A stretch of DNA of 64,000 bases from Solobacterium sp. UBA3691 (lineage in GTDB: Bacteria; Bacillota_I; Bacilli_A; Erysipelotrichales; Erysipelotrichaceae), in contig DFIS01000087.1 in the NCBI GenBank assembly GCA_002372175.1, positions 13,346 to 77,345 of the forward strand, written 5' to 3'. The notes beneath the pieces are model-generated. The model ran no database searches. It worked only from the letters and a program-made list of their open reading frames with translations, and was not told the DNA's origin. Made by a program: the position numbers and the translations under genes. Positions 43,384 to 51,841 of this stretch are shown one piece after another (the stretch's first letter is position 1; every line of letters begins with the position of its first letter).

Positions 43384-44871
43384 TTAAATATTCACTGCAT
43401 TCTTCATGATGGTTACCTGATCAGCTTCACTGCGATCCAGTATGGCAGAGATTTCACCACTGCGCATGACCACCACCCGGTCACTCATACCAATGACCTC
43501 AGGTAGTTCCGAGGATACCATAATGATGGATACACCGTTTTTGACCAAATCATTCATGATGGTATAGATTTCGGCTTTGGCGCCGACGTCGATACCACGG
43601 GTTGGTTCATCCATGATCAGGATTTTCGGATTCGCTGCCAGCCAGCTGGCGATTACCACTTTCTGCTGGTTTCCGCCGGACAGATTGCCAACCAGGGTAT
43701 TCAGACCCGGTGCTCTTACCGACAGTTCTTTCATGTATGTTTCAGCGATTTCGGTTTCCTTCTTATTGTCAACCCGCATATTCTTAATGAACTCGGAAAG
43801 AACTTTGATTGTTTCGTTGAATTTAATGTTCTGATCAGGGAAGATGCCTTCTTCACGACGGCTTTCCGGTACCAGACCGATACCCGCTGCCAGACCATCT
43901 TTACTGCTGTTGATCGTCACAGGTTTTCCTTCAATGATAATTTCTCCGGAGTCCTTTTTATCCATGCCGAAGATTGCCCGCATCGTTTCTGTACGGCCGG
44001 CTCCGACCAGACCTGCAAAGCCCAGGATCTCACCTTTCTTCAGGTCAAACGAAACGTTATGTATACTTTTGTTAGAGAGATTCCGTACTTCCATGACAGT
44101 TTCTGTGCAGTCATTGTATGTACGGTTGTAGTAATTACCTACCTGGCGGCCAACCATCAGTTCAATCAGTTCGTCAACAGTTGTTTCCTTGACGACTTTG
44201 GTTGCGATGTATTTACCATCCCGGTATACCGAGACACGATCAGCAATCTGATCCAGTTCACTCATACGATGGGAAATATAGATAATACCAATTCCCTGTG
44301 CCTTCAGGTTTCTGATCGTATCAAACAGCGCATCGACTTCATTATCAGACAGCGATGATGTCGGCTCATCCATAACGATGATTTTTGCTTCACTGAATGT
44401 TGATCGGATGATCTCCACCATCTGCTGCTGAGCAATATTTAAGGAGGAGACCGTCTGAGTGGCACGTAGTCCCATATTGAATGAATCCAGCAGTTCCTGA
44501 GTCTTTTTCTCCATAGCCGAACGCGAGATGGAATAAGCCGGGCCCTCTTCCTTACCCAGGAAGATATTGTCGGAAATCGACATTTCCGGTACCAGGACGA
44601 TTTCCTGGTGAATGATACTGATACCGTATTTCTCGGCATCCTTAACATTTCTGATTTCCACCTTTTCGCCGTTGATGATGATATCTCCTGCGTCTTTCTC
44701 GTAGATACCGCCAAGAACTTTGATCAGCGTTGACTTACCTGCACCGTTTTCACCAAGCAGAGCATGTACTTCACCGGCACGAAGATCGAGATGCACATCG
44801 TCCAGCGCATGTACGCCCGGAAAACTTTTATGAATTCCATTCATTTCAAGTAAGACAGGTTGTTCGCTCAA
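43384..44871 (-). CDS. ribose-type ABC transporter ATPase (two ABC domains)
   Basis: A 495-residue RbsA/MglA-type protein with two fused ABC domains. The first has Walker A GENGAGKST, Q-loop region and MDEPTSSLS. The second has the degenerate Walker A GLVGAGRTE, signature LSGGNQQKV and MDEPTRGIDVG. It powers uptake through the neighbouring permease. The start is TTG at 44871 with a strong AAGGAGGGG upstream. Operon order is esterase 3, binding protein, ATPase, permease, two esterases, VOC, isomerase. Confidence 0.92.
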   Translation of the reverse strand: MSEQPVLLEMNGIHKSFPGVHALDDVHLDLRAGEVHALLGENGAGKSTLIKVLGGIYEKDAGDIIINGEKVEIRNVKDAEKYGISIIHQEIVLVPEMSISDNIFLGKEEGPAYSISRSAMEKKTQELLDSFNMGLRATQTVSSLNIAQQQMVEIIRSTFSEAKIIVMDEPTSSLSDNEVDALFDTIRNLKAQGIGIIYISHRMSELDQIADRVSVYRDGKYIATKVVKETTVDELIELMVGRQVGNYYNRTYNDCTETVMEVRNLSNKSIHNVSFDLKKGEILGFAGLVGAGRTETMRAIFGMDKKDSGEIIIEGKPVTINSSKDGLAAGIGLVPESRREEGIFPDQNIKFNETIKVLSEFIKNMRVDNKKETEIAETYMKELSVRAPGLNTLVGNLSGGNQQKVVIASWLAANPKILIMDEPTRGIDVGAKAEIYTIMNDLVKNGVSIIMVSSELPEVIGMSDRVVVMRSGEISAILDRSEADQVTIMKNAVNI

Positions 44872-44928
44872 ATTGATCCCCTCCTTACGTCTTGCTGTTT
44901 AACTAATTAAATGTTTTTGTTTTACAGA

Positions 44929-45909
44929 TTAGTGCCACTGTGTGATATCGTAATCACCGATATTTTCCTGAGAAATCAGGAAGCACGGAACGTCAACATC
45001 AGACACTTTTTCACCTGCAACGTCTTTCTTCAGAGCATTGAAGACTTCTTTACCAATGGTAACAGGAGACTGAGCAGCTGTAGCCATCAGACCACCGTCA
45101 GCGATAGAAGCCTGGCCATCCGGAGAACCGTCAACAGAAACGACAACGATGTCATCACGACCAGCAGACTGAACAGCACCAAGAGAAATCAGACCACAAG
45201 AGTCATTCAGGCCGAAAATGAATGCGAGTTCCGGATGAACCTGCAGTGTATCTTCTGTACCGGACAGAACTTCTTCCAATGTGGAGATGTTATAGTCGTT
45301 AACAACTTCAAAGTTGCTGTTCAGGTTTTCTGTCAGACCTTTAACACGTGCAACTACGGATTCAGCCTTCGGGTTGTCAATGATCAGCATAGCACCGCCG
45401 TCAGGATACTTTTCGTTCAGATATTCAGCATCCAGTTTACCAGCACTGTAGTTATCAGAACCGATGAAGCAGGCAACCAGGTCACGGTCAGCAACTGCAG
45501 AGTCATAGTTGATAACCTTAACACCCTTTTCCTGGCAGAGTTCAAGAATCGGCAGGATACCATCCTGGGAAACCGGGCACAGTACGAGGTGTGTAATACC
45601 TGCATTGATCATGTCTTCGCACAGGTTGATCTGCTTAGCGTTGTCGCCGTTGCCATCGCCGGACTGGAATTCCCAGCCTTCAGCTTCTGCCAGTTCCTTG
45701 ACTGTGTCACGGACAGCAATCTGGAACGGGTCAGTCAGGTTCATCGCTGTGAAACCAATCTTGACAGTTGTTGTTTCAGCAGTTTCAGGTGCTGTGCTAG
45801 ATGTTGCCTCTGCGCTGGATGCAGGTGTAGATGAAGAACTGCAACCTGCGAGACCGGCAGCCATTGTCAGGGCAAGGCCCAGAGCTGCGAGTTTCTTGAT
45901 GTTTTTCAT
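44929..45909 (-). CDS. sugar ABC transporter substrate-binding lipoprotein
   Basis: The protein is 326 residues. The signal has a lipobox LAGC (Cys23) and a Ser/Ala/Thr-rich linker. The mature domain is a type I periplasmic-binding fold of the RbsB/MglB kind (PF13407): VKIGFTAMNLTDPFQ start, hinge-region NYDSAV and VVSVDGSPDGQ. It captures the sugar outside the membrane. The ATG at 45909 is set by AGGAGG; the 14 codons upstream in frame are excluded. Located between esterase 3 and the ATPase gene. Confidence 0.92.
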   Translation of the reverse strand: MKNIKKLAALGLALTMAAGLAGCSSSSTPASSAEATSSTAPETAETTTVKIGFTAMNLTDPFQIAVRDTVKELAEAEGWEFQSGDGNGDNAKQINLCEDMINAGITHLVLCPVSQDGILPILELCQEKGVKVINYDSAVADRDLVACFIGSDNYSAGKLDAEYLNEKYPDGGAMLIIDNPKAESVVARVKGLTENLNSNFEVVNDYNISTLEEVLSGTEDTLQVHPELAFIFGLNDSCGLISLGAVQSAGRDDIVVVSVDGSPDGQASIADGGLMATAAQSPVTIGKEVFNALKKDVAGEKVSDVDVPCFLISQENIGDYDITQWH

Positions 45910-45977
45910 TTCTTTTCCTCCTAATATTTTATTGAAATGAATATATGCCATACAGAATAAATTTCTGTTACAGCCGA

Positions 45978-46817
45978 TTAGAACCTGTTTCCAGCACCGA
46001 CGGTATCCGGATCACACTTGTTGATGAAATCTTCGATTGCCAGATCCCAGATTCTCCATTCATGATGGTAACCCGGGTATTCCTGGATGAATACATTCTT
46101 CTTCCCGCTCTTTTCTACTTCCGCCTTGAATTCAAGGTGTGCTTTATACAGGAAGTCTTCATCACCAATATAGAAATATGTCTTTGGCAGTCTCTTTTTC
46201 GAATTAAAGAAGATATCCCAGGCATTGTACGGAGACTTCATGAAGGCTTCCATACCACCACAGTTCTCCACTTCGTTTTGGAAACGAAGGCTCATACCCT
46301 TCGCTTCGGCTCCCGTGATGAAGTTCCCATCAGAATGAACATGATAGTTGATCAGCGGGAATGAAAGACAACCGATTGCCCCAAATAATTCAGGATGTGT
46401 CATACCTATGGCTGCAGCACCTTCACCACCCATGGAAAGACCGGCGATGAAGTTATCTGCTTTCTTCGGAGAAGCCGGGAACCAGGCATAGACCATCGGC
46501 ATTAGTTCCTTAACGAAGAAATCATAGAAGTTATAGCCAAGGCCAAACTTCGGCCAGTTGACATAGTCACTGTTCATCGCGGACGGCATCACAACAATCA
46601 TGTCTTTCTCACTTGCGTATAATTCAATTCTTGTCCGGCGCAGCCAGTCAGTAGAATCACCATAAGTTCCATGTAGAAGCCAGAGAACCTTATATTTCTT
46701 TTCGCCGTTGTAGAATTTCTTCATTGATACTCCGCGAGGTTTATCCGGAAGAATAATTTGTACCTGTTCATTCTGATTCAGATATTCACTCTCGAAATTC
46801 AAACTTACCAGTGCCAT
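45978..46817 (-). CDS. EstA-like esterase (PF00756), copy 3
   Basis: A 279-residue alpha/beta hydrolase, more divergent than the other two copies. WLLHGTYGDSTDW is the oxyanion side, Ser128 lies in AGLSMGGEG, Asp221 in GDEDFLY and His252 in YPGYHHEWRIWD. It has extra residues after the Ser (LINYHVHSDG) that could reshape the pocket. It is the first gene of the ABC importer operon, directly behind two LacI-type operators. No signal peptide, so it acts on imported material. Confidence 0.85.
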   Translation of the reverse strand: MALVSLNFESEYLNQNEQVQIILPDKPRGVSMKKFYNGEKKYKVLWLLHGTYGDSTDWLRRTRIELYASEKDMIVVMPSAMNSDYVNWPKFGLGYNFYDFFVKELMPMVYAWFPASPKKADNFIAGLSMGGEGAAAIGMTHPELFGAIGCLSFPLINYHVHSDGNFITGAEAKGMSLRFQNEVENCGGMEAFMKSPYNAWDIFFNSKKRLPKTYFYIGDEDFLYKAHLEFKAEVEKSGKKNVFIQEYPGYHHEWRIWDLAIEDFINKCDPDTVGAGNRF

Positions 46818-46841
46818 ATACTAATCCTTTCTTTTTTCTAC

Positions 46842-46865
46842 GCAAACGTTTGCGCAAACGTTTGC
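46842..46865. promoter_or_regulatory. two abutting perfect LacI-type operators
   Basis: GCAAACGTTTGC occurs twice back to back (46842-46853 and 46854-46865). Each 12-mer is a perfect palindrome with the central CG typical of LacI/GalR sites. They lie between the promoter and the start of the esterase-ABC operon and 107 bases from the divergent LacI gene, so this is almost certainly its binding region. Abutting full operators without spacer are unusual. Confidence 0.85.
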
Positions 46866-46880
46866 TTTTTTACTATTATT

Positions 46881-46909
46881 GTCATATCATAAATGCAAGA
46901 TGATGTAAA
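46881..46909 (-). promoter_or_regulatory. promoter of the esterase-ABC operon
   Basis: TTTACA (46904-46909) and TATGAC (46881-46886) on the minus strand with 17 bases between. The LacI-type operators start just downstream, so bound repressor would block elongation or open-complex escape. Confidence 0.5.
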
Positions 46910-46918
46910 GCGCTTTCA
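46905..46918. promoter_or_regulatory. cre-like catabolite repression site
   Basis: GTAAAGCGCTTTCA matches the ideal CcpA site TGAAAGCGCTTTCA at 12 of 14 positions and overlaps the -35 of the esterase-ABC operon. It would tie the operon to glucose repression. It could instead be another LacI-type site. Confidence 0.5.
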
Positions 46919-46972
46919 CACAAAAATTAAACAGCAGCGACTTTACTGTAAGATTTAAAAGGAGGGCTGTTT

Positions 46973-47956
46973 ATGCGGGAGAAAAATACTGTCAGTATGA
47001 TCGATGTAGCAAAACATGCTGGTGTGTCAGCAACAACTGTCAGTCATGTTTTGAATGATACCCGCTACGTATCACCGGAAAAACGAAAAAGAGTTCTCGA
47101 CTCCATAGCAAAACTGAACTATGTTCCTAACGCATCTGCACGAACCCTGAAAACCGGAAAGACTAATGTTATTCAATTTGTCATCTCGGATATCGCCAAC
47201 TACTTCTTTGTCATTCTGATTGAGTCAATTGAAACAGCTTTGGCAAAGGAAGGTTATCAACTTCTCCTGGCTAACACACATGAAGACTGGGAACTGGAGA
47301 AACAGCATCTCGGCTCCATTACACATTCTTCTGTCGATGGTCTGATCTTGTCCACCGCCCAGACAAACTGGCAGACCTTGAGAGCAGCCTTGCCCAAGGA
47401 TGTCCCGGCCATTCTTCTCGATCGTCAGCCGGAAAACACAGAAAACATCGATACTGTGACCATTTCCACCTATGCTGCCATTATTGAAGCTCTCAACGAC
47501 CTTTACGAAGAAGGCCACCGGGAAATTGGAATGATTGGAGCACGTGAATCTCTGTCTACGACACAGGAACGAAATCACGCATACTTCGACTTCATCCGTG
47601 AAAAATCACTACAACCTCATTTCGTTCAGTTTATTCAGTCGTCTGACTCTATGCCAGAGTGCTACCAGAAGATGAATGAGCAGGATTGTACTGCTGTTAT
47701 CGTATCGAATGAGCGAATGACCGAAGAACTGGTACATTACCAATACCGCAGCGGAGAAACAGAAAAAGACGGAATGACCATTGTAGGTTTCATGTCTGGA
47801 AATAATCAGCATGTCCTTCTTCCAAGAGTAATCAAGCAGCCTACCGAGGAAATGGGCATCTATGCCGCAGAACGTATACTGCAGTTAATACGCGGACAAT
47901 CTGAGCAGCCAAAGCACAAAATCCTGCAGGCAAAATACCTGAAAGATAATCTGTAA
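46973..47956 (+). CDS. LacI/GalR-family transcriptional repressor
   Basis: A 327-residue regulator. The N-terminal helix-turn-helix and hinge (MIDVAKHAGVSATTVSHVLN and YVPNASARTLKT) are typical of LacI. The rest is a periplasmic-binding-like sensor domain (about 60-327). It is divergent from the esterase-ABC operon, has a strong GGAGGG before its ATG, and two cognate-type palindromes lie upstream. It probably releases DNA on binding the imported sugar or its product. Confidence 0.92.
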   Translation: MREKNTVSMIDVAKHAGVSATTVSHVLNDTRYVSPEKRKRVLDSIAKLNYVPNASARTLKTGKTNVIQFVISDIANYFFVILIESIETALAKEGYQLLLANTHEDWELEKQHLGSITHSSVDGLILSTAQTNWQTLRAALPKDVPAILLDRQPENTENIDTVTISTYAAIIEALNDLYEEGHREIGMIGARESLSTTQERNHAYFDFIREKSLQPHFVQFIQSSDSMPECYQKMNEQDCTAVIVSNERMTEELVHYQYRSGETEKDGMTIVGFMSGNNQHVLLPRVIKQPTEEMGIYAAERILQLIRGQSEQPKHKILQAKYLKDNL

Positions 47957-48042
47957 CATATACATGACGATTGATAAAAGAGAAAGGCGGTATTCAGCAG
48001 CACGTATTCCAAAAGTGTTTTGAAAATGTCAGGATCTGTATT

Positions 48043-48789
48043 TTACCGCACTTCTTCTAAGAAATCGGAAATTGCGTCCAGCACCTTGTCCAGATGTCTG
48101 GTATAGCAATGATCGTCTCCTTCTATAACAACAAGTTTGCAATCATCATACATCTTCTGCAATTCAATTGAGCATTGCAATGGGATGGCTTCATCTTCAT
48201 CCCCGTGAACAATGAACACCTTCCCATGATACTTGCTGACTGCATCTTCCGGGTGAATAAGCTGAGCAAGACGCAGATAGTCTCCATTGAGATCAAACAT
48301 TGGAAGGCTGATCTTGTCAGGAATATGGTCAGGATCGAACTCCATACCAAGCAGTTGTCCCTTTCTTGCTCCTTCAGGAATGATCATACCGGGTGAAAGG
48401 GGTAAGATTGCCTTGAACTGACTGTTTCTTAATCCACCTAAAAGTATTGTCAGCAATCCCCCTTGGGAATGTCCTGCAATGTAGAGATCACTTACAAAAT
48501 CCAGACTTCTTGCATAATCGATCACTCTCAGACCATTCAGGATCCACTGGAACAGATTATGATCTTCAAACCTGCCGTCGCTCTTGCCGTGCCCATACAT
48601 CTCCGCTCTCAATGTGGCAAAGCCAAGTTCATTCATCCTTCTGCTGATAGCAGTTATATGAGTTTCCTCCATATGTCCGGTCAAGCCATGAATCACTATC
48701 ACCAAAGGACATTTTTCCGTTTCCTCTGCAGGCATATCCAGCTTACAGTGCAGCCTGATCGGCTTATCATCAATATAGAATTCTTTCAT
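48043..48789 (-). CDS. cinnamoyl/feruloyl esterase-like hydrolase (Est1E type)
   Basis: A 248-residue alpha/beta hydrolase. The start EFYIDDKPIRLHCKL, nucleophile Ser108 (IAGHSQGG), Asp199 (VHGDEDEAIP) and His227 (EGDDHCY) closely follow the rumen feruloyl esterase Est1E and Lactobacillus cinnamoyl esterase, including the length. Such enzymes cleave ferulate or p-coumarate from sugars or quinate. Cytosolic. It is a single gene, convergent with lacI, with AAAGGA at its start. Alternative: a general S33-type lipase or acylglycerol hydrolase. Confidence 0.8.
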   Translation of the reverse strand: MKEFYIDDKPIRLHCKLDMPAEETEKCPLVIVIHGLTGHMEETHITAISRRMNELGFATLRAEMYGHGKSDGRFEDHNLFQWILNGLRVIDYARSLDFVSDLYIAGHSQGGLLTILLGGLRNSQFKAILPLSPGMIIPEGARKGQLLGMEFDPDHIPDKISLPMFDLNGDYLRLAQLIHPEDAVSKYHGKVFIVHGDEDEAIPLQCSIELQKMYDDCKLVVIEGDDHCYTRHLDKVLDAISDFLEEVR

Positions 48790-48993
48790 TAGTATTCCTT
48801 TCCCGGTCTCCGGATACTGATCCGGTATTCATAAATAGATATCTGAATCTTTTGTTTAACCAGACATCATCAGAGTCCGACGCTCCCCTAAACCAGATCC
48901 GACTTTCTTACATTATAATTCTTTTCGTCTTTATTACGTTTTTTAGTTTCTGATTCATCTGTCAATTCCATCAAGATCAGGCACCAAATTCTT
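48790..48993. other. upstream region of the cinnamoyl esterase gene
   Basis: About 200 bases without a recognisable gene, apart from the start of the open frame that continues into 48994-49182. A TATAAT on the minus strand at about 48914-48919 could be the -10 of the esterase gene with a leader near 120 bases, but no good -35 was found. Confidence 0.3.
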
Positions 48994-49182
48994 TTGCAAC
49001 ACTTCCAGAACTTCCTGAGAAAAGACAAAGCCGGATTAGCAGACCGTTTTCTCTTTGCAATCTTATGTTCATATCTTCCAAAAGGCTATTGTCTGGAAGA
49101 TGATCTTGACACTGGAAAGATAATAACCGTTTTTATCAGAGAGTTACTGGGTGATGAATATTTCGATAAATACGGATGGTAA
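48994..49182 (+). pseudogene. truncated plus-strand gene remnant
   Basis: A 62-codon open end of a coding frame. The only in-frame start here is a TTG without ribosome site, and the frame is open further upstream with plausible protein (SSVNSIKIRHQILLQHFQ) but no start. The tail ends ELLGDEYFDKYGW. A good plus-strand terminator follows at 49221. This looks like the 3' end of a former gene cut by rearrangement. I do not recognise the family. Confidence 0.4.
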
Positions 49183-49220
49183 AAAGGTCCCAAATAAATC
49201 ATATCTAAACAGCCAGATAG

Positions 49221-49254
49221 ATGGTGAACGCGTTAAATTGAGTTCGCCATTTTT
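49221..49254 (+). terminator. terminator after the truncated remnant
   Basis: Nine-base-pair hairpin ATGGTGAAC/GTTCGCCAT (one G-T pair) with a 12-base loop, followed by TTTTTA on the plus strand. No complete plus-strand gene precedes it now. Confidence 0.7.
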
Positions 49255-49356
49255 ATGCTATCTGTTTACATGTTTCAAATGTCTGCATAGTATATTTGAA
49301 TATAATACAAACTGATGAGTCCTTGTTGTTATACCGATTTTCAGCTGACGGTGGTG

Positions 49357-49947
49357 TTATTGTTGATATTTCTCCATCATTTTTTCGATGTTTTCTCTTG
49401 GAATTGTGCCATTCAGCATGATGATAGCATTCTGCCGGCACGCCTCCATGAAGCACTGGACGACTTCATCATCACTTCCCGGGAGACCGCATTTTACCCA
49501 GTAAATAATGACATTGTAGATATAGCCATGTGGTATGGCGCTGGCAAAATCTGTTCCGCTGGAGTAATCACACAGTCTGTTGAGATGATCGAGTAGAAAC
49601 CATTCGCGGTGAGCCTGTATCAGTAATTCGAATTTTGTGCGGTTCTTGCGGATGATCTGGATGTAATTGCGCCAGTTCTCCTCGACATTCTGGGAAAAGT
49701 TCTGAATCAACAGGTCATTCATGTCACCGATACCGTCAAGCAGGACATCGTCCCGTGTATAGTAATTACGATAGAAGGCACTGCGTGATACTCCTGATTT
49801 TCTTATAATGTCAGTTATTCTGATTTCTTCATAATCCCGGGTTTTCATCAGAATGAATAAAGCGTCCTTGATGGCTTCGCGTGTCGCTCTGTTAGACTCT
49901 TCATTATTGCGCTTAAGCGTCTCCCGACGCTTTTCCGTCATTTCCAT
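49357..49947 (-). CDS. TetR-family transcriptional regulator
   Basis: The protein is 196 residues from the ATG at 49947. The helix-turn-helix is ITDIIRKSGVSRSAFYRNYYTRDD (about 43-66). The remainder is an all-helical ligand-binding and dimer domain. GGGGA precedes the ATG; an upstream in-frame ATG (49998) has no ribosome site. It is divergent from the three-gene hydrolase operon that starts at 50088. An inverted repeat GTTATGG/CCATAAC between them is its probable operator. Confidence 0.85.
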   Translation of the reverse strand: MEMTEKRRETLKRNNEESNRATREAIKDALFILMKTRDYEEIRITDIIRKSGVSRSAFYRNYYTRDDVLLDGIGDMNDLLIQNFSQNVEENWRNYIQIIRKNRTKFELLIQAHREWFLLDHLNRLCDYSSGTDFASAIPHGYIYNVIIYWVKCGLPGSDDEVVQCFMEACRQNAIIMLNGTIPRENIEKMMEKYQQ

Positions 49948-50016
49948 AGAACAAATTCCCCATTTCTGTCCAGTCCAATCCCAATAATATTGAAACATTC
50001 TTATTTTAAGTTTACT

Positions 50017-50067
50017 GTTATGGAAAGAACAAGTGTATTATCCTACGGCTGATAATAACACCATAAC
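50017..50067. promoter_or_regulatory. inverted repeat in the TetR / hydrolase intergenic region
   Basis: GTTATGG (50017-50023) and CCATAAC (50061-50067), 37 bases apart, bracket TATTAT and GATAAT elements of the plus-strand promoter. Likely TetR half-sites or paired sites; spacing is wider than a single TetR operator. Confidence 0.35.
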
Positions 50068-50087
50068 TGAAAAGGAGTCAACAATTC

Positions 50088-50918
50088 ATGAAAAACGTAG
50101 TTGTAAGACAGCTTGACCCTCATACCTGGCAGTTTACGGAAAAGCTTCTGGGAGAAGCTGTTTACTGCTACCTTTTGGAAGGAAAGGAAAGAAGTCTTCT
50201 GATTGATACTGCATATGGCTTTACTGATATTCCCAAAGTCATAAGCGAACTGACCAGCAAGCCGCTGATTGTTGTTAACACTCACGGGCATTTTGACCAT
50301 ATCAGCGGCAATTATTTGTATGATGAGATTTACCTTAACGGGAAAGACCGTGAAGTATACCGCCGTCACAGTCAGAGATCCGAAATTGAAAAGATACTGT
50401 CTGCCGCATCCGGCAATCCGCTGATCAGAAAACTTCTGCTCACGTCTGTAAGAAGACCGTTATCGCAGATCTATTCTCACCGATTTCCGGATACCAGAAA
50501 TCTTCCGGAAGACGGCTGCTTCGAACTTGGAGACAGAAAGGTCAGCATAATTGAAACGCCAGGACACACAGCAGGATCAATATCATTACTTGACGTAAAC
50601 AGCGGATGGCTGTTCTCCGGAGATATCTGCGGAGGGGCTGCGGTACTGCTGCAATTTCCGGAGAGCACTTCTCTGAGTGAATATCACCACACTATTTCGG
50701 ATATAAGGAAACTTGTCAGAGAGGGAACGGTAAATAGAAACTACCCGGCGCATCAGAATGCACCGGCATCGCTGGAAAAACTTGAAGTATACGACCGGCT
50801 GCTGACCAGAATGGAGGCCGGCAGAATTGCCGAAGATGAATGGAAAAAGGGAATCGTTTCCGAAGATGGAATATCAATACAGTTTGACCCGGACAGGGTT
50901 AGAGAGGAGATTAAATGA
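50088..50918 (+). CDS. metallo-beta-lactamase-fold hydrolase
   Basis: A 276-residue cytosolic protein. Metal ligands are in THGHFDH (about 65-71), a His in TPGHTAGS, Asp in FSGDI and a C-terminal His in YPAHQN, the full MBL set. The fold covers glyoxalase II, lactonases, aryl- and alkylsulfatases and phosphodiesterases. As first gene of an operon with an alpha/beta hydrolase and a pectinacetylesterase-family protein, a lactone or ester substrate is plausible. AAGGAG precedes the ATG; its stop overlaps the next start (ATGA). Confidence 0.85.
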   Translation: MKNVVVRQLDPHTWQFTEKLLGEAVYCYLLEGKERSLLIDTAYGFTDIPKVISELTSKPLIVVNTHGHFDHISGNYLYDEIYLNGKDREVYRRHSQRSEIEKILSAASGNPLIRKLLLTSVRRPLSQIYSHRFPDTRNLPEDGCFELGDRKVSIIETPGHTAGSISLLDVNSGWLFSGDICGGAAVLLQFPESTSLSEYHHTISDIRKLVREGTVNRNYPAHQNAPASLEKLEVYDRLLTRMEAGRIAEDEWKKGIVSEDGISIQFDPDRVREEIK

Positions 50919-51841
50919 GTACACCACGTATAATTCAGAAAATGCTGGCAAAGGTGATTGCCAGGATAATGTACAAACCGTTCGGCTCCATCAGGCCGTC
51001 ACGCAAGACTGTATTTGAACGGGAATCCAGGACTGAGAACATGGATCTGGAAAAGATCTATTCAGAGTTTCCTATTGAAACCTTCAGTATTTTGTCAGCA
51101 GATGGTGTCATGATACCTGCTGAATATCATGAAACGGAAAACGCCAGAGGAATTGCCATTCTGGCTCACGGCTACGGCCAGAATCGTTACGTGCTGACTC
51201 CGCAGGCCAAAATCTTCCGTGATCTGGGCTATAGTACCATAATGTTTGACCAGCGCCATTTCGGTGAGAGCAAGGCTCCATACAGCACCTTCGGGGTAAA
51301 GGAAGCTGATGATCTTGTTGCGCTGGTAAGGTATGCCAGAGACAGATTTGGCAGTGATGTCAGATTAATCGTTCTCGGAGTTTCCATGGGGGCAATGAGC
51401 GTCATGCATGCCATCGGCAAGTGTGATCTGATTGATGCTGCCATTCAGGACTGCGGTCCTGAAAGCATGGACATGATCCTTGATCCATTCTATGCAGCTC
51501 TCTCAAAAGAGCCAAATCCTTATTTCCGCAGTGAAGTAAGTAAAATATCAGCCCATCTTGGTGCTCCGCTGGAAGAAAACAGGCCAATTGAAGGAGTCAG
51601 AAAAAGCAATGTTCCGCTGCTTACCATACAGGGAGAGGAAGATAGCCTGGTAAGCCCGCAGCACGCCAGAGACATAACAGCGGCAGCAGGAAATCCCCTT
51701 TCACGGATTAAGATGTTCCCGGGAAGAGAACATGCTTACAGCATACAGGACTACGATGAATACAGTTCTGAAATCAGCCGGTTCCTGACGGATGTATTTT
51801 CAAATCAAAGTGATAATAATGTTACGGAGAAAAGAGCATGA
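50915..51841 (+). CDS. alpha/beta hydrolase (S9/S33-like)
   Basis: A 308-residue alpha/beta hydrolase of the BAAT/dienelactone-like cytosolic type seen in Bacillota. LAHGYGQNRYVLTPQA is the oxyanion side, nucleophile in VLGVSMGAMSVM (Ser about 154), acid in GEEDSLVSPQHA and His in FPGREHAYS. The N-terminus is basic and could touch the membrane but is not a signal peptide. It overlaps both neighbours by four bases (ATGA), so the three enzymes are made together. The substrate is unknown. Confidence 0.82.
   Translation: MSTPRIIQKMLAKVIARIMYKPFGSIRPSRKTVFERESRTENMDLEKIYSEFPIETFSILSADGVMIPAEYHETENARGIAILAHGYGQNRYVLTPQAKIFRDLGYSTIMFDQRHFGESKAPYSTFGVKEADDLVALVRYARDRFGSDVRLIVLGVSMGAMSVMHAIGKCDLIDAAIQDCGPESMDMILDPFYAALSKEPNPYFRSEVSKISAHLGAPLEENRPIEGVRKSNVPLLTIQGEEDSLVSPQHARDITAAAGNPLSRIKMFPGREHAYSIQDYDEYSSEISRFLTDVFSNQSDNNVTEKRA

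Noticed and set aside
44911..45834. 307-codon plus-strand frame opposite the sugar-binding lipoprotein
   Set aside because: Mirror of a conserved binding protein; no start signals.
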